Part shown: positions 22,301 to 34,350 of the stretch, one piece after another
How the letters are laid out: each line of letters opens with the position of its first letter
How positions within the stretch are numbered: the first letter of the stretch is position 1
Assembly: GCA_910574455.1 (NCBI GenBank)
Contig: CAJSYZ010000001.1
Location: forward strand, 1,471,424 to 1,535,423
Origin: Trichaptum fuscoviolaceum
Lineage: Eukaryota > Basidiomycota > Agaricomycetes > Hymenochaetales > Trichaptaceae
DNA length: 64,000 bases
Reading direction: 5' to 3'
The notes under the pieces: model-generated
Told to the model about the DNA's origin: nothing
Database searches by the model: none
The model's input: the letters and a program-made list of their open reading frames with translations, nothing else
Translations under genes and position numbers: made by a program

Positions 22301-23490
22301 ACCGCTGGCACCGTGACCGCAGTGACACTGGCAGCCTGAGTGGCAGGCTCATTAGTAATCTAGTACTACTACTAGTAGTAGTCGGGATGATGTTTAATCG
22401 CACTCACCATTACATTGACTTGACAGTACAAGATACTGATTCAGACGCAATGCAAGATTCAAACTTCAAACTCACAAATTGATCCTTTCTGAGTCTATCC
22501 CTGCCACTGGCACCTCAAGACCTCCACCCTCTTCACCGATGAAAGTGGAATCATCTGTGTTGCGAAGCGCCCTGACAGGGCGTTTTGTCTTGTCGTTCCG
22601 CCTTGACGTAGCGGGCGAGTCTATTATGTCCGTTTCTTCACCAGAAAGACTCTCGTTCGGTCCTGCAGGAGCGTGAAAGAATGCGTCGCTGGGAGTGGCG
22701 GCAGACCTGGACATCTTTGCGGTCTGCACACGTGTGCGAAATGGAAGTTCACCTTTGGAGTCTTCTTTCCTAGCTTTTTTTGCAGGCTTCCCGTTTGGCT
22801 CATCCATACTCGCTGCTTCGCATTAACGTGAGTCACAGGGTTCAACCTCCAAGCTTTGAGATCGTCTGAAAATGTATAGGTAATGTTACTCACGAATATC
22901 CAAGTCTTCGTTGTGTCCATCTTCACAATCCGATATGTCTTTAACATCGTTCTTCGAGTCTGTTTATGCCAGTTCAAATCTGTGTCATCACTGATCTAAA
23001 GTTGAAGACTTACAACTAGATTCGCCTTTTGGCTTTCTACGTCCACGTTTGCCAGTGATTTGGGCACTGTTGAGCCCATCTGGGTGCGTGTCTCAAGAGC
23101 CTTCGACAAGTTGTTTTCAAGCTCTACGGTCTCTAGCATCGCTGCTTCTTGGTTCTCTGCTGCAGTCACCTTCTTGCGAACCTTGTCAGCTGCCTCTTGT
23201 TCTTTTGCTGCCCGTTTTTGCTCCGCAGCGAGTTTTTTCCTCTCTTTCGCAACCGCGACTTGCTGGGCCGCAGCTCTGCGGAAAGCTGTCCGCTCTTCCT
23301 TCTGCTTTTCCTTCTCTTCCTTCTCCTTCAATGCCTCATCCCGCCTTTCTGCCTGCCGTACTTTCCTTTTCTCTTTTTCTTCCTTCTCCCGCAATATCTC
23401 CTCCTGTGTTCGTCTTGTTCTGAGTTGGTCAACAACTGCTCCGGGGTGCTTTTCCCTGTTCTTAGCCCTTGTCTGTCTTTGAGTTGACAT
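19203..23490 (-). CDS. Probable multi-exon accessory gene beside the Plavaka transposase
   Basis: This is read as one gene starting 'MSTQRQTRAKNREKHPG' at 23490, divergent from the transposase. Exon 1 encodes a long charged coiled coil of Lys/Glu/Arg (about residues 30-120). Exon(s) near 22800-22475 encode a basic nuclear-looking segment ('GKPAKKARKEDSKGELPFR'). Between 20900 and 22080 comes a series of 30-80-base exons, each with a basic patch ('NSKKRKLL', 'TKNRKRKSPPD', 'DANKRTANSQ'). The 3' end encodes an acidic tail including the Gly-Glu hexanucleotide repeat (frame 19601-19203). The exon joins at 19.7-20.8 kb are not resolved, and it may be two genes. It is unrecognised. The basic patches suggest a nuclear protein, perhaps an accessory factor of the element. 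Confidence 0.35.
19280..19378. repeat. Hexanucleotide (CCCTCG)n array
   Basis: About 16 tandem six-base units are present, the first few as TCCTCG and most as CCCTCG. On the minus strand it encodes alternating Gly-Glu within an acidic frame (19601-19203); on the plus strand it encodes Arg-Pro. Units of three codon-multiples keep either frame open. Confidence 0.85.
20900..22080 (-). repeat. Array of duplicated micro-exons
   Basis: On the minus strand at least seven short exon-like blocks are each flanked by AG and GT: about 22074-22031, 21975-21931, 21828-21751, 21685-21654, 21582-21541, 21343-21279, 21207-21141 and 21091-21024. Several start with Asp or Ala then 'xNK' and end near a Gln or Val ('GSQVSTV', 'DSQVNV', 'GGQV'). 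Most are multiples of three and symmetric in phase, consistent with exon duplication. Boundaries are by eye. Confidence 0.45.
22200..22400. repeat. CACTGGCA-type subterminal repeats
   Basis: This contains CACTGGCAGCCTGAGTGGCA (22326-22345) and an AGTACTACTACTAGTAGTAG palindrome-like stretch. Related CACTGGCA/TGCCAGTG words cluster at 23655-23715 and 30320-31500. CACTG-type ends with subterminal repeats are typical of CACTA-like elements, but exact termini were not fixed. Confidence 0.45.
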
Positions 23491-23639
23491 TTTGTGCAGT
23501 GTTTTGAGACTTGTATGATGATAAGATGTGTCGAAGGTGCAAGTTCAAGATCAGGGAGGCGGGGGCGTCTATCTTAGACAAGTTGAAAATTTACGCCCAC
23601 TACTACCGTGACTACTCTATGACTAATTTTAACTCAGGT

Positions 23640-23760
23640 TCAAGTTCACTGGCACTCCGAGTCCGAGTCACTGCCAGTGCTAGCAGCCTGCCAGTGCCAG
23701 TGAGGCTCAGCTGTGAGTCCCAATTGTCAACGTGTACTACTACTGAGGTTACATTCAAGT
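23640..23760. repeat. CACTGGCA-type repeats in divergent promoter region
   Basis: Direct and inverted copies of CACTGGCA, CACTGCCAGTG and CTGCCAGTGCCAGTG are packed between the divergent starts at 23490 and 23763. They could be subterminal transposase-binding repeats or an old terminal segment. Confidence 0.4.
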
Positions 23761-23762
23761 TG

Positions 23763-26700
23763 ATGCCAGCGACACGGAAAAAGCACGATCCCTTTCATTT
23801 TCCACCAACTATTCGATGCACCTTGCCCGGCTGTAGTAGGACGTTCAAGAGTCAATCTGGAAGAGCAAGACATGAATATTCAGCTCATCCGACGTCATTC
23901 TTGGCAAGTTCTTCTGCTTGTGGTCATGAATATGAATCGTCACCTATTCGACCCATACGAGCTCCAAGTCCTCAACTTGAAGCTCTCCTGAGGTCGTCCG
24001 AACTTCCATCAGAGGGTCATCTTGAGAGCGGCTCTGACTCCTACGATTACGATATTTCCATGCTTACACAGGATATCTCGATGCTCAGTATAGGCCGAGA
24101 CGAGCTGCTTCAAGATTTGGACAGACCTGATTCTCTGTCCCATTCTGTCACCGGAAGTGACAGTGGCCGTTCTGAAGACTTGGATTCCGACATTGGAGAT
24201 TATGAGGAGAGCGAGGATAACTTGAAGGTGTATCACAGATACTTGAATGGTGCGCGCCAAATCAATTGTTCCCGGTTTACTGTAGCATTTTGACACCAAA
24301 CATTGTGCAGCCACTCCATGCGATGCAGAAGGGAACTTCTTAGAATACGAAGACTCACCCGCTCCGCGAAACGAATCTGCGTCAAATGACTGGTTTCCAT
24401 ATTCGTGCCGAGCAGATTTTGAGCTCGCAGATTTTCTCTATCGGGAAGAGCAAATGTCTGCTGGGAACATAACAAAGCTTCTGGGAATCATGAAGGCTTA
24501 TCAGCTGATTCAGGAGGCGGAGAATGTAAAATCTTGCGGATGTTCCGAATTGGATGCGACATTGCCTGACGATGACTTGGATCTGGGTTCAACTAGTACG
24601 CTACTCGATGGAGATGCGCAAAAAATGTATAACGCCATTGATGCTACGAAAGTCGGTGATGTGTCTTGGAAATCCTTTAGTAACTTCTACACGGACGATC
24701 ATAGCCAAAAGGCAACAAACGAGAACACCGAGTCATGGAAGAGGAAAGAATATGATGTATGGTATCGGGATCCTTTGGAAGTGATCCGGAATTTGGTGGA
24801 CAATCCGGCGTTGGAAGGCGAATTCGACTATGTCCCGTTTCGTGAGTATCAGCCGAAAGAGGACTCTGATGACAACAAAGAACAAGTCTTCAGAAACTAC
24901 ATGTCCGGAAATTTTGCTTGGGAACAGGCTGTAAGTCATGAATCATGCAGCATTCGAAGTTGGAGGAAGTGTACTGATTATCCTTGACTTAGAACAAAAT
25001 CTACGCCGAAGATAAAGCAGTTCATGGGTCCATGTTCGTTCCGGTAATTTTAGGGAGTGACAAGACAACAGTTTCCGTTGGAACTGGCAACAACGAATAT
25101 TATCCGTTATATCTCTCAATAGGAAATGTATCTAACAAGGCCCGGCGGTCCCAAAAGTTGAATACAGTCCAGCTCGTAGCATTTCTAGCAATACCAAAGA
25201 GTGTGTGTCAAAAACTGAGCTATCCATTTGTGTTCTGATGCTTTGCAGCTGAACGGCAGTACGAAAAGTCGGATGAATTCCGCCGCTTTCGACATCAAGT
25301 CTTTCATTCATCTATATCGAGAATCTTGAGACCACTGAAGAGCGCAATGTCCATAAACAACGAACAAACCATTTTCCGGTGCCCTGATGGTCACTTGCGT
25401 AGGTCGGTTCTCGGACTCGGCTCGTATATAGCCGATTATCCGGAACAGGTGAGTCTATGCGCAATATGCACTGGATGGTGCTGCAAGTAAGTATTGTCCT
25501 TTCCAAAAATCACATCCAACTTGAGTTCGAGGAAATGGCTTAATGTGGCTACTATATAGATGTACAGCACCTCACAAGAACCTAGATAATCCGGAATTTG
25601 TTACAAATCCTCGAACAAAAGAGCTGCACGAACGATTGATAGAACAGGTGGATGACAATAGCATAAGTAGAGCCACAATTCGTAAGGAGTATGGGTTCCA
25701 CCAAGATATCGTCGTATGTGTTCCAACTTCAAGTTGTCCATTAGATGCACTTACCGCAACTTGAACTATGTCCCGTAGCCCTTCACCAATGATTTTCCGC
25801 GTGCAGATATATGCGATCTCATTTCTCCAGACTTACTGCACCAAATCATCAAAGGCGTGTTCAAGGATCATCTTGTCGAGTGGATTTGCCAGAGCATGAC
25901 CACAACAGAGCTGGATATTGTGGATAAAAGGTACTATTCCCTTACAAGTCGTGTGAATACCATTGCTAACTTTCACGTAGAATCAGAGTTGCTGCTCCTT
26001 TTCCCGGACTTCGCAGATTTCCCGAAGGTCGAGGCTTCAAGCAATGGACAGGTAATGATTCAAAGGCACTTATGAAAGTATGTGGTATTTTCATCATGAT
26101 CTTGTTTGAGGTGGTGGTTTGCTGATATCTGAGCAATCCGCTTACTAGGTGTATCTTCCGGCTATTGTGGGCATTGTACATGATGATATAGTTCACGCAT
26201 TGAGTGCATTTCTGGACTTCTGTTACCTTGTGCGTCGGTACACGATTACAGCCTCAACTCTTGATCAGATTAAAGCCTCTCTGGATCACTATCATCAATA
26301 TCGCAAAATATTCATAGCTAAGGGCATCCGGGATAACTTCTCACTTCCACGACAGCATGCCATGATTCACTATCCTACAATGATCCCTCTCTTCGCTGCA
26401 CCAAGCGGGCTGTGCTCATCAATCACAGAGAATAAACACATTTACGCGGTCAAGGAAACGTGGCAACGCTCAAACAGAAATGATCCTTTGGGTCAGATGA
26501 TCACAGCAAACCAACGTCTCAGTAAACTTATTGCATCGAGGGCAGACTTCAAGAGGCGTGGAATGCTGGAAAGTCCTCTGGCTGAGGCTTCATGGAGAGC
26601 TTTGCAAGATGTTCTGCGCAGGAATATGTCAGAGTCGGAGACAGATGACGCTGAGAGGACCCGAATTCGGAAGGAGCAGATGCACCATCATGATACACCC

Positions 26701-27751
26701 GTAGCTGGCGCAGCTGATGATACAGAGGACTTCTTCGATGACATTGTGGGCAATAATGAACTCAACGAAATTGCAGACCTGGAAGATCCCGAAAACGTAG
26801 TGTATGGGCCACATCATCTTGCGGTTCATGGCATACTACATGCTGAACGCCAGATCCGCTTGGGTGGCAGAAATGACCCTTTGAGCTTGATCTTAATGGC
26901 TTCCAAGCAACGTGGGTATTACTTGGTAACCCATGCTTTGGTGTTGCACATCTGACTTCTTTGTTGTCATCCTTGCAGAGTCCAGTAAGGTGTATCCTAA
27001 ACAGCTCAACACGCTTGCGGCGATAAAAGGTCATCCAGAGCTCCGACAGCTCCGACAGCTCATAAAAAAATACTTATTCAACAAGTACGAGAATCACATC
27101 TCCAACTCAAGGGGCTCCTCTGGCAGAGCCCAACCAGCAGTTGAATTGGACACAAGCAATGACTTTTCAATATTCCATTCAGCCACTGCTTTCTTTGCCT
27201 ACCATGGCGAATCGATCCCTATAGAACAAGCAATGAGGGAGGCGATCAGGTCCAATCCCTCTTGGCGCGGAAAAGCAAGACGTGATGCAGTCCTTGTTCG
27301 AGTTAGCTCCTGCATAAAGGGGTTTGCAGGAATGAGAGTTGCCCGGGTTATGCTTCTTTTTTCCTTCACCGCTAAAGGGGAACGTCAGGACTGCGCTCTC
27401 GTCCAATTTTTCAAGCGTGTTGGAGATTCACCCGACCTGAAAACAAGAATGTGGATAGTCGAACCGGAGTATGAGTTAGAGAGCTCTACCACCTGTGTCG
27501 GATGCTGTACTGGAGTGAATGCCAGTGGCAGATGATGTCGCTATCACCGCGACTGCAAGGCTCCGAAGCAATCTGTGATAGATGTAGGGGACATCCTCCG
27601 TTTGGCCCACCTCCTGGGGGTTCCGAAGGGTGATGAATGTCCTCCAAAGTCATTGACACCTGAGGAGACCCTGGATTTTTATGATAGATTCTATGTTAAC
27701 CGATTTGCTGACATGCACATGCACCAAACACTGTACAAAGCTAGACAATAA
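23763..27751 (+). CDS. Plavaka-type transposase
   Basis: This is a DNA transposase of the Plavaka group, abundant in Agaricomycetes and related to CACTA-type elements. A C2H2 finger opens the protein ('CTLPGCSRTFKSQSGRARH'). Splicing at 24251 joins 'YHRYLN' to 'ATPCDAEGNFLEYE', then 'LADFLYREEQMSAGNITKLL'. Later exons carry 'PLYLSIGNVSNKARRSQK', 'LVAFLAIPK', 'FRRFRHQVFHSSI', 'GSYIADYPEQ', 'CTAPHKNLD', 'LLHQIIKGVFKDHLVEW', 'YLPAIVGIVHDDIVHALSAF', 'FSLPRQHAMIHYPTMI' and 'CSSITENKHIYAVKE'. These blocks and their order match the family as I know it. The C-terminal 'FYDRFYVNRFADMHMH' ends at 27751. A TGA at 27533-27535 interrupts the last part in frame, unless a 45-base intron removes it. Otherwise nothing is missing, so the gene is young. 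Confidence 0.8.
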
Positions 27752-27984
27752 TTACTAAGTTAAACTCTTCCGTTAGCACATTCAAGTTGCCACATAGTAC
27801 TACAAAGTGTATTGAGACTTGTTGTACAGTTTACATTGCCAGAGCCAGCGGCGACGACATCATGGTATTCATTGTTCGAGGTAATATAATTATCAACAAA
27901 TCTCAAAGCAACAAAAGGAGAAACTGGAGATGCAAGCATACTGTGTCCATTGTCAACCCACCACCTACGAGAGGGCTAATTCGG

Positions 27985-30095
27985 CTAGTAGTTGAGGCGA
28001 CCTTGAGGACTTGAAGGCTTGGAGTCATCCTTTGACTTTATCGCCAATTCTAAATAATTGCGATACCCTAGAACTTCTTTAATATCAATTTTCATCGCGA
28101 TGCCCTTCGGGGTTTGTCTATCGAATGACGAGCACACCGCCTCCATCAGATACATTTGGTATCTGTGCATGTCCGCCTCCTGCAAGAAAGTTGTTCGAGT
28201 CGTCTGGCTATCTAAGGACCCTGCTGACGTCGATGCTGCCGTGTCCTGTCTTTCCTTCCCCTTGCCCTTCAAGTTCGTATGATAGGCCTCCAATTCGTCC
28301 CTGTTATAGGCTGCTAACATATCAATAGAATCAAGGACAGCATCAGTCGACTCCTGCCCTTGATGTATGATCTTGTTTAAGAGCCCTTTTATGACCACGC
28401 CTTTCCCATTCTGCATGACGACATCGAAAAGACCCTTTGTGGAGGCAATTTGCAACCATCTCTTGACAATCCTAAGCGCTCCTATCAATCTCCTCTGAAG
28501 ATAATCCAATTCCTGGAAGCAATATTGAATCTTGTCAGCAGAATTATCTGCCAAAATTGCTGCTTCGGCGTTTTCCAAAAGCTCCAGAATATCTCTTGCC
28601 TGAAAATAATTGCATAGTCGTTGGAGGTAACAGCAAATGCATCCCTCCTCTGGAAGAATGCGTCGTGAATATTGCACAGATTAATCGCCATTTCCCAAGA
28701 TTTCTGCGTGTTGTCAAACTGTAGTAGCGTTTGATTGACCTCAGTTTGCTGGGGCTGAAAATGAAGCTGTCTAACCGCAGGCGTATTGTATTTCGATTGC
28801 AAACTCCCTGCTTCCGATATCGGTTGATAGAATGGCCTCAATGTCAGGGGCCGAAGATCGGGACGACGACGATTGGGAGGCTGAGATTGAGCCACGAAAA
28901 TCTTAGAGATGTCGACTGACATTCTTTGGAGATTGGCGTCAATGATTGCGATGAGTTCGTAGATTACGTCGTAGTAGGCCTGGAAGAGCGGTATGAAGAA
29001 TTGGAAAGCCTTAAAGATTTTCGGCATCCCTATCGTATGAGTTCAATACTGCGAAAAACCCTTCTGCCTTCTCTTCTCTATAATGTCCATATTGAGATAG
29101 CAGTTCTCTAAGACCTTCCGAGCCGTTGCGAGAATGAAGTCGGTAGTATTTTATTCATGATTTTCTGAAACGCGCCATCGTTCACCTCGAAGTAGTAGGA
29201 ACCGAAGGGATCTTCAGTGCTCCGTCTGTCAAGGCATTTCTGTATGTCCGAATCTTTGAACCCAAGGACAATTGCGGAGGATTCCATGAAGAAGAACCTT
29301 AGACTATCCAAGGTCTTCCTTACTCTAACAGCGTCGCCTGCTGCCCGTGACTAACAAGCGTAGGTTATTAGACGTTCTTTTTCGAAACATGATCCTATTA
29401 CTTACCCCAGCAACATTACTAGTCAAGAGATCGACATAAGAAGATATCTTGCTAAGAGTTTTGTTCATCGTATCAACCTGACCCTCCAAACTCGCAATCC
29501 TATCATCCGATGAAAGGCCTGGATGGCCTGAAGTCGAGCGAACCGACTCGTTGCCTTCTATGCCAGTGTGCGAAGCACTTTGTGCCATATTTTTAAGCAG
29601 TTCACCTATAGTATCTCCGCAATCTCCGCCAGTGACAGGTGTTTGGACAAAACTGCCAGGTCCCGTGACGCCACTCACATTATCGGCCAGTGATGATGGT
29701 GGCCTTGATGGTGGTGGAACAGATACCGGGAACGGTGCCCGATGACTCAGCGTTTCGTCATCCTTCTCAACTTTACGCCTTTTGCTGTCACTGGCAGGAG
29801 TACCTTCAGGTTCATTGTGATGGTGGCTACTAGGACTCTGAGTTGAAATGTGATCTTGAAGACGTTGGCTACCACGACTCCGTTTTGGAGGGCCGGCAGA
29901 AATGCGATCTTCAAGAGGTCGGCTATTAGGACTCGAACTTGCAGGGCTGGAGAAAATGTGTTCTTGAAGAGAGCCATGACTCCCAGCTGAAGGGTTGTTC
30001 AAAGATGTATGTGCGTACGCTGTACTCCGGTCTGGAAATGACGACTCGCGCGATCGGTGCCGCCCGTTGCCTCGACCTCCATGATTTGATTTCAC
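27985..30095 (-). CDS. Second accessory gene beside the Plavaka transposase, unknown function
   Basis: This is a multi-exon gene convergent with the transposase, starting at 30095 and ending at 27985. Exon 1 (30095 to about 29405) is low-complexity Ser/Pro/His with a repeated 'LQDHIS / LEDRISA / LQEHIFSS' motif and ends in a short coiled coil ('DDRIASLEGQVDTMNKTLSK'). A second exon (about 29338-29116) encodes 'TLDSLRFFFMESSAIVLGF'. A third (about 29026-28640) and a fourth (about 28600-27985) encode a mostly helical region with 'LLENAEAAILADN' and 'LQRRLIGALRIVKRWLQIA'. I do not recognise it. Its position tight against the transposase and inside the repeat clusters suggests it travels with the element. 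It could instead be a host gene. Confidence 0.45.
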
Positions 30096-31580
30096 CCACG
30101 GGGCAGATGTGTGTCTCTCAACTGTCTTCGAGTCATGATCGTACCGTTTCCTTTTATCTACAATTTAGCTATTGTCAGAACCAACAAGGGGGTTCGACTC
30201 AAACTCAGGCTCACTGGACATTTTGGATATTTTGAACAAAACTGTGACTTGAAGCCTGATAGGAGGTTGTTTCGCTTTCTCCAACAGCTTCAAAATGGAG
30301 TTAAAACTGGTGCAATAGTATAGTAGCTGTGAGCCTACCAACTCCGAGTCCGACTCCGAGTCGTCGGAACCGAATAGTAGTATCTTGAACTTCGGTTCAA
30401 ATTTAGAGATCAAGTTGCCAGTATACTAGTAGTAGTAGATAGTACTACTCAGGCTACAAGTTGAAGTTTGAAGATCTCAGTCAGCGGATGAAGTTGAACT
30501 AGGAGACTGGTTGACTCACCGCCAGCCTGAGTACCGCCAGTGGCAGCCTCTGAACTAAAATTTAGGTGGCAGGGACTTCGACTTTAAGGTGAGAGGGCTT
30601 CAAGCTGTTGAAAAGAACAACCTTGAGTACTACTAGAGTACAGTACTACAGAGTATAGTAGACAAAGACACGATACGTCGATGCCACTGGCAGGGCATGG
30701 GGTAGTCAGGCTACTAAATGCGGAACTTGAATCTGAACTTGAAGCCAGACTTCTCAGGCTCACGCCACTCAGCCACTGTATTTGGCAACAATTGTCGGAG
30801 ATGCGCACCTCCGGTTACGGTGATATTCATTTCGGATTCGAATCACAAAAGGATGATGCAGTGATGTCGGAACTTGCGGAATATCATCCACAGATTAAGG
30901 TAACTAGGGCTAACAAGGGCTCGAGTACATGGAAAGCGTGGTTTAATGAGGAGCACCACAAGGTTGAGCGGGAACGAGCAGCATTGGAACCTTTTAATTC
31001 ACTTAAACCGCAGACTCGGAGTCAGACGAAGTAGCCTGCCAGTGAGGACTCAGGCTTGTACTCATACTATTTCTAACTGTTTTCTTTTCGTAGTATTACC
31101 TCATACCAGTGCATACCACTAGTATTCAAGTTGTGTCTTTGTATGTTTGTCTCCTGTTCTGTGTTCGTCGACCTTATACTTGTGTTTTCTGTGCATCGGT
31201 ATTCAAGTTGTTGTATGACTGTATGTAAATAAAAAACGATATGAATTGTTTACTAACTATTCCGAGTCGGACTTGGACTCACTGGCACCAGTGATGCTCT
31301 AATTACTGCTTGATAAATTCACGACTGGCTCAATCCGGGTCTACCAACCTGAAGACCGAACATCGTTACGGGTCACTGTTCGGCAACTTGAACTTTTGAG
31401 CTGAACTTGAAGTCCCACGACTCGGTCTCAGGCTCAGACTCGGAAGTTCTTCCGACTCGGAGGTCAGCTTGAAGTCGGAAACTACTAGTACTAGTAAACT
31501 AAGCCTGAGGGGCGAAGGTCGGTCCGGCTACTACTACAACTGCTCTGCTCGACAACTATTAGGTATAATAATTTTAATGG
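30096..31580. repeat. Subterminal repeat-rich flank of the Plavaka region
   Basis: This is packed with CACTGGCA/TGCCAGTG, ACTCGGAGTC, AACTTGAAG and ACTAGTAGTAG words in both orientations, for example at 30330-30360, 30520-30545, 30682-30700, 31025-31045, 31268-31290 and 31430-31500. A 117-codon plus frame (30681-31034) has no recognisable motif and lies within the repeats. The region is probably the right end of the Plavaka element. Confidence 0.45.
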
Positions 31581-32280
31581 AATGACCGGTTGTTATTCTC
31601 GGGACGTTCTAGGTCAGAGGGAACTGGACGGCTTGACTTATGCTATTGCCTTCTGGCAGACGACGGAGGAGCTGGATCAAATGGGCTTTGCGACCAACCT
31701 TGATTCAAAGACAGACACGCAACTTGGTAGTATTGTTTTCCCGACTCCGAGTCAGCAAGAGCCCGACGTGGACATCGCCGCTCGCCTTTTCCCAGACTGA
31801 GCCCCTTCCTCAACTCCCCCACCATGCGCACAAACTCTCTCATCTCATCCTCTTGCACTACCTTGAGGCTTGTCATTTTCTTCAACCTTGGTGCTGTCTC
31901 CTTCACATATGACATCTTCCATGCGCTGCTCTCCTGCACTTTGTACTAAATTATGTCGTAACAGATCTGGGCGGAATGGGAGACAGAGGTCTGCACGAGC
32001 ATGGCACAGGAGTTCAAGGCTGGTGAGTTTATTCTCCTTCTCAATCCTTTTACTTCACGTTATTTACATACCATTTGATACAGAATCCTAGCTCACACCG
32101 TTTACAGCGCACGCAAGATGGTGCAATTCTGGAACACCGCCAGACAGCACCACCACCATTGCCATCGCACTCCTGCTACTAGTAGTACCCAGCATCGACA
32201 TGATGACTTCCCACGTGGGGTCTGACACTGGCATCACAGGCCCTCCGTCGTCCGCTACCACCACTGACAGCCATGGTCAG
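31581..32280. other. Unassigned region before the AAA ATPase remnant
   Basis: Short frames exist on both strands (plus 31582-31800, minus 31643-31939), but none has a recognisable motif. It may contain the lost 5' end of the BCS1-like gene that follows. Confidence 0.3.
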
Positions 32281-32403
32281 GTTGGAAACCAGAGACTTCC
32301 GGAGACACTTTCATTGTTGTGGGGACTGGTAAGTAGCCCTAGTAGTTATCCGCTATTGCAACAATAGCTCATGACCCGATGAACACAACTACATGACTGG
32401 CTG

Positions 32404-33183
32404 ATGCTATGGTTGTTGAAGCGCTTAGAATGCCAGCACGCTTACGAGTTCGAGACGACAGCGCGCACCATCTTGCCGGGCAAGTCTTCTTTTAGAGACA
32501 AGTCATTCGGAGATGAGGAGCTCAAAGGCTTCCAGTTTGCCTCACCAGACGACCATCAAATTCATATCTATTTCGCTGATTCCATGGCTCATGGCGGGGA
32601 TTTAAGAGATGCTCCTTGCCGACACAAGGGACTTCTTGCAATCAGAGAAGGTATGTACATGAAGTGCCACACATCGACTGAAAGTTTAACCTCTCTTTCT
32701 GAATCAGTGGTGCGCTGACCGTGGTAACCACTCTCGTCGCGACAATTTCCTCTATCGTGTCCCTGGCTTGGGCAGATCATCGTTGATCCATGCCCTTGCT
32801 GGCGCACTCATGCTCGACATTCTCGCCATCTCACGTTCCGCTTTTTGGATGAACGATGTGACGTTGTCGTCGCTTATGGGCCGTGTGCCTGCCCCGTGTA
32901 TTGTCCTTCTCGAGGACCTTGACGCTGCATTCACTCGCTCAACTTCGCGCGACGGGTCCTCAACCTGTGTTCCTGGTGGTAAGAAGAAGAGCTCTTTGTT
33001 GTCCGACAACAAGGATAAGATGACGATGATGACGACAATGAAGAAATTGGCAAGAAGAAGAAAAGCAAGAAATATGACACTCTATCCGACGTGAACACGC
33101 TCTCTCTTTCTGGCCTTCTTAATGCACTTGATGGTGTCGCCGCTGCTGTTGGCCGCTTCCTCGTCCCGTCGCAGCGACGAACC
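32404..33183 (+). pseudogene. BCS1-like AAA ATPase, 5' part, cut by a solo LTR
   Basis: This resembles the mitochondrial AAA ATPase Bcs1, which helps insert the Rieske protein into complex III, and its expanded fungal relatives. In two or more frames one reads 'AYEFETTARTILPGK', 'GFQFASPDDHQIHIYFADS', a Walker A-like 'VPGLGRSSLIHALAG' (residues around 32760-32805), the Walker B region 'PCIVLLEDLDAAFTRS' (about 32895-32942), and 'NTLSLSGLLNALDGVAA' (about 33097-33147). The P-loop lysine is replaced by Arg, and the segments lie in different frames, so the gene was probably dead or decaying before the insertion. Sequence resumes after the LTR at 35709. Confidence 0.75.
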
Positions 33184-33552
33184 TGTCGGGATCCCCCAGG
33201 ACCCCAACATGTCTAAGGCAATCCCGAACAGAACCCGGTATGCTGAAACCCGAAATCGCGACCTTGGCGAGATCCCGAAAGGATCCCCCGCTCTCTGATC
33301 CCAGAAGGACCTCTGCTTCGCCATGCATTCTCCTGCTAAGAGTTCCGCCCCGCTACGACCTCCTCGCCCCTGCTTGTCCTCGCCCACGTCTCCTCGTCAG
33401 TCCCCCGCCTCGTCCCCGTGTCTCGATCCATCCCTAGCCCGCCTCGTCGTTCCCCCGACTCTAGGATGATCCCCCGCTCGCTCCCCGCTCCCGTCATGCT
33501 CTGTTCCCCGCTCCAGTGAACCCCGTACCTCGCCATAGTCCCGAAGTCACTC

Positions 33553-33612
33553 ACCATAGCCACAGCCATAGCCATAGCCTGCCACAGCCATAGCCATAGC
33601 CATAGCTATCCC
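33553..33612. repeat. CCATAG microsatellite in the solo LTR
   Basis: About eight imperfect six-base CCATAG/CCACAG units occur in tandem within the expanded LTR. Confidence 0.7.
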
Positions 33613-34254
33613 AGACCTCGTAGGTTCTCGACTATGCCCGGATACCAGATCCCGGCCTCGCGTCCACAGTCATGAAGTGCAGTTAGGAGATTGATCCACT
33701 GCGTCCAAAGCCGACCTCTGTCTGGCCTTGAGTAAGCCAACACGACAGCGGTCAAGGATTGCTGTCCCGCAATCCTGCCCAGTCACGAACCCTGCCCTGC
33801 GCTCGTCCTGCCACGGTGCCCTAGCTAACCCCTTCGACATCCTGTGCCTCTCGACCTGCCCTTGTTCGTCCACAGCCTGCCCCGCCAGGAATCCCGCCTT
33901 GCCGCGAACGCTGTCAAGCGTCCTCTCTGACAATCCCGCAACCCACGCTCGTTCCCGGTTGGAGTCCCGTCAAACTCCCCCCGCTCGTTTCCAGACTAGA
34001 GTCCCGCCAGACTCCCCCGCTCATTCCCGGTAGAAACCCCGCTCGCTTCCCGGTTGGAATCCCGCTCCTTTCCCCCGCACGATCCCAGTCGAAATCCCGC
34101 TCGTTTCCCGCCTTGCGTCCCGTCTCGAATCCCTGCGCAAATCCCCCGCAGGATTCCCGCCTTCGATCCCGCCGCGATTCCCATCGCAACCCCAGCTAAG
34201 TTCCCGCTCTGATTCCCGAAAGATTCCCGCTACGATTCCCGGTCGAACCCTGTC

Positions 34255-34350
34255 TCGATTCCCGGTCGAAACCCGAACTCGATTCCCGGTCTAAACCCGA
34301 ACTCGATTCCCAGTCGAAACCCGAACTCGAAACCCGGTCGAAACCCGAAC
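34255..34350. repeat. Tandem 24-base repeats in the solo LTR
   Basis: Successive copies of a unit containing GATTCCCGGTCGAAACCCGA lie head to tail. A second cluster of about 30-base GATTCCCGCCAGAATCCCGC units lies at 35278-35345. They account for part of the LTR length expansion. Confidence 0.65.
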
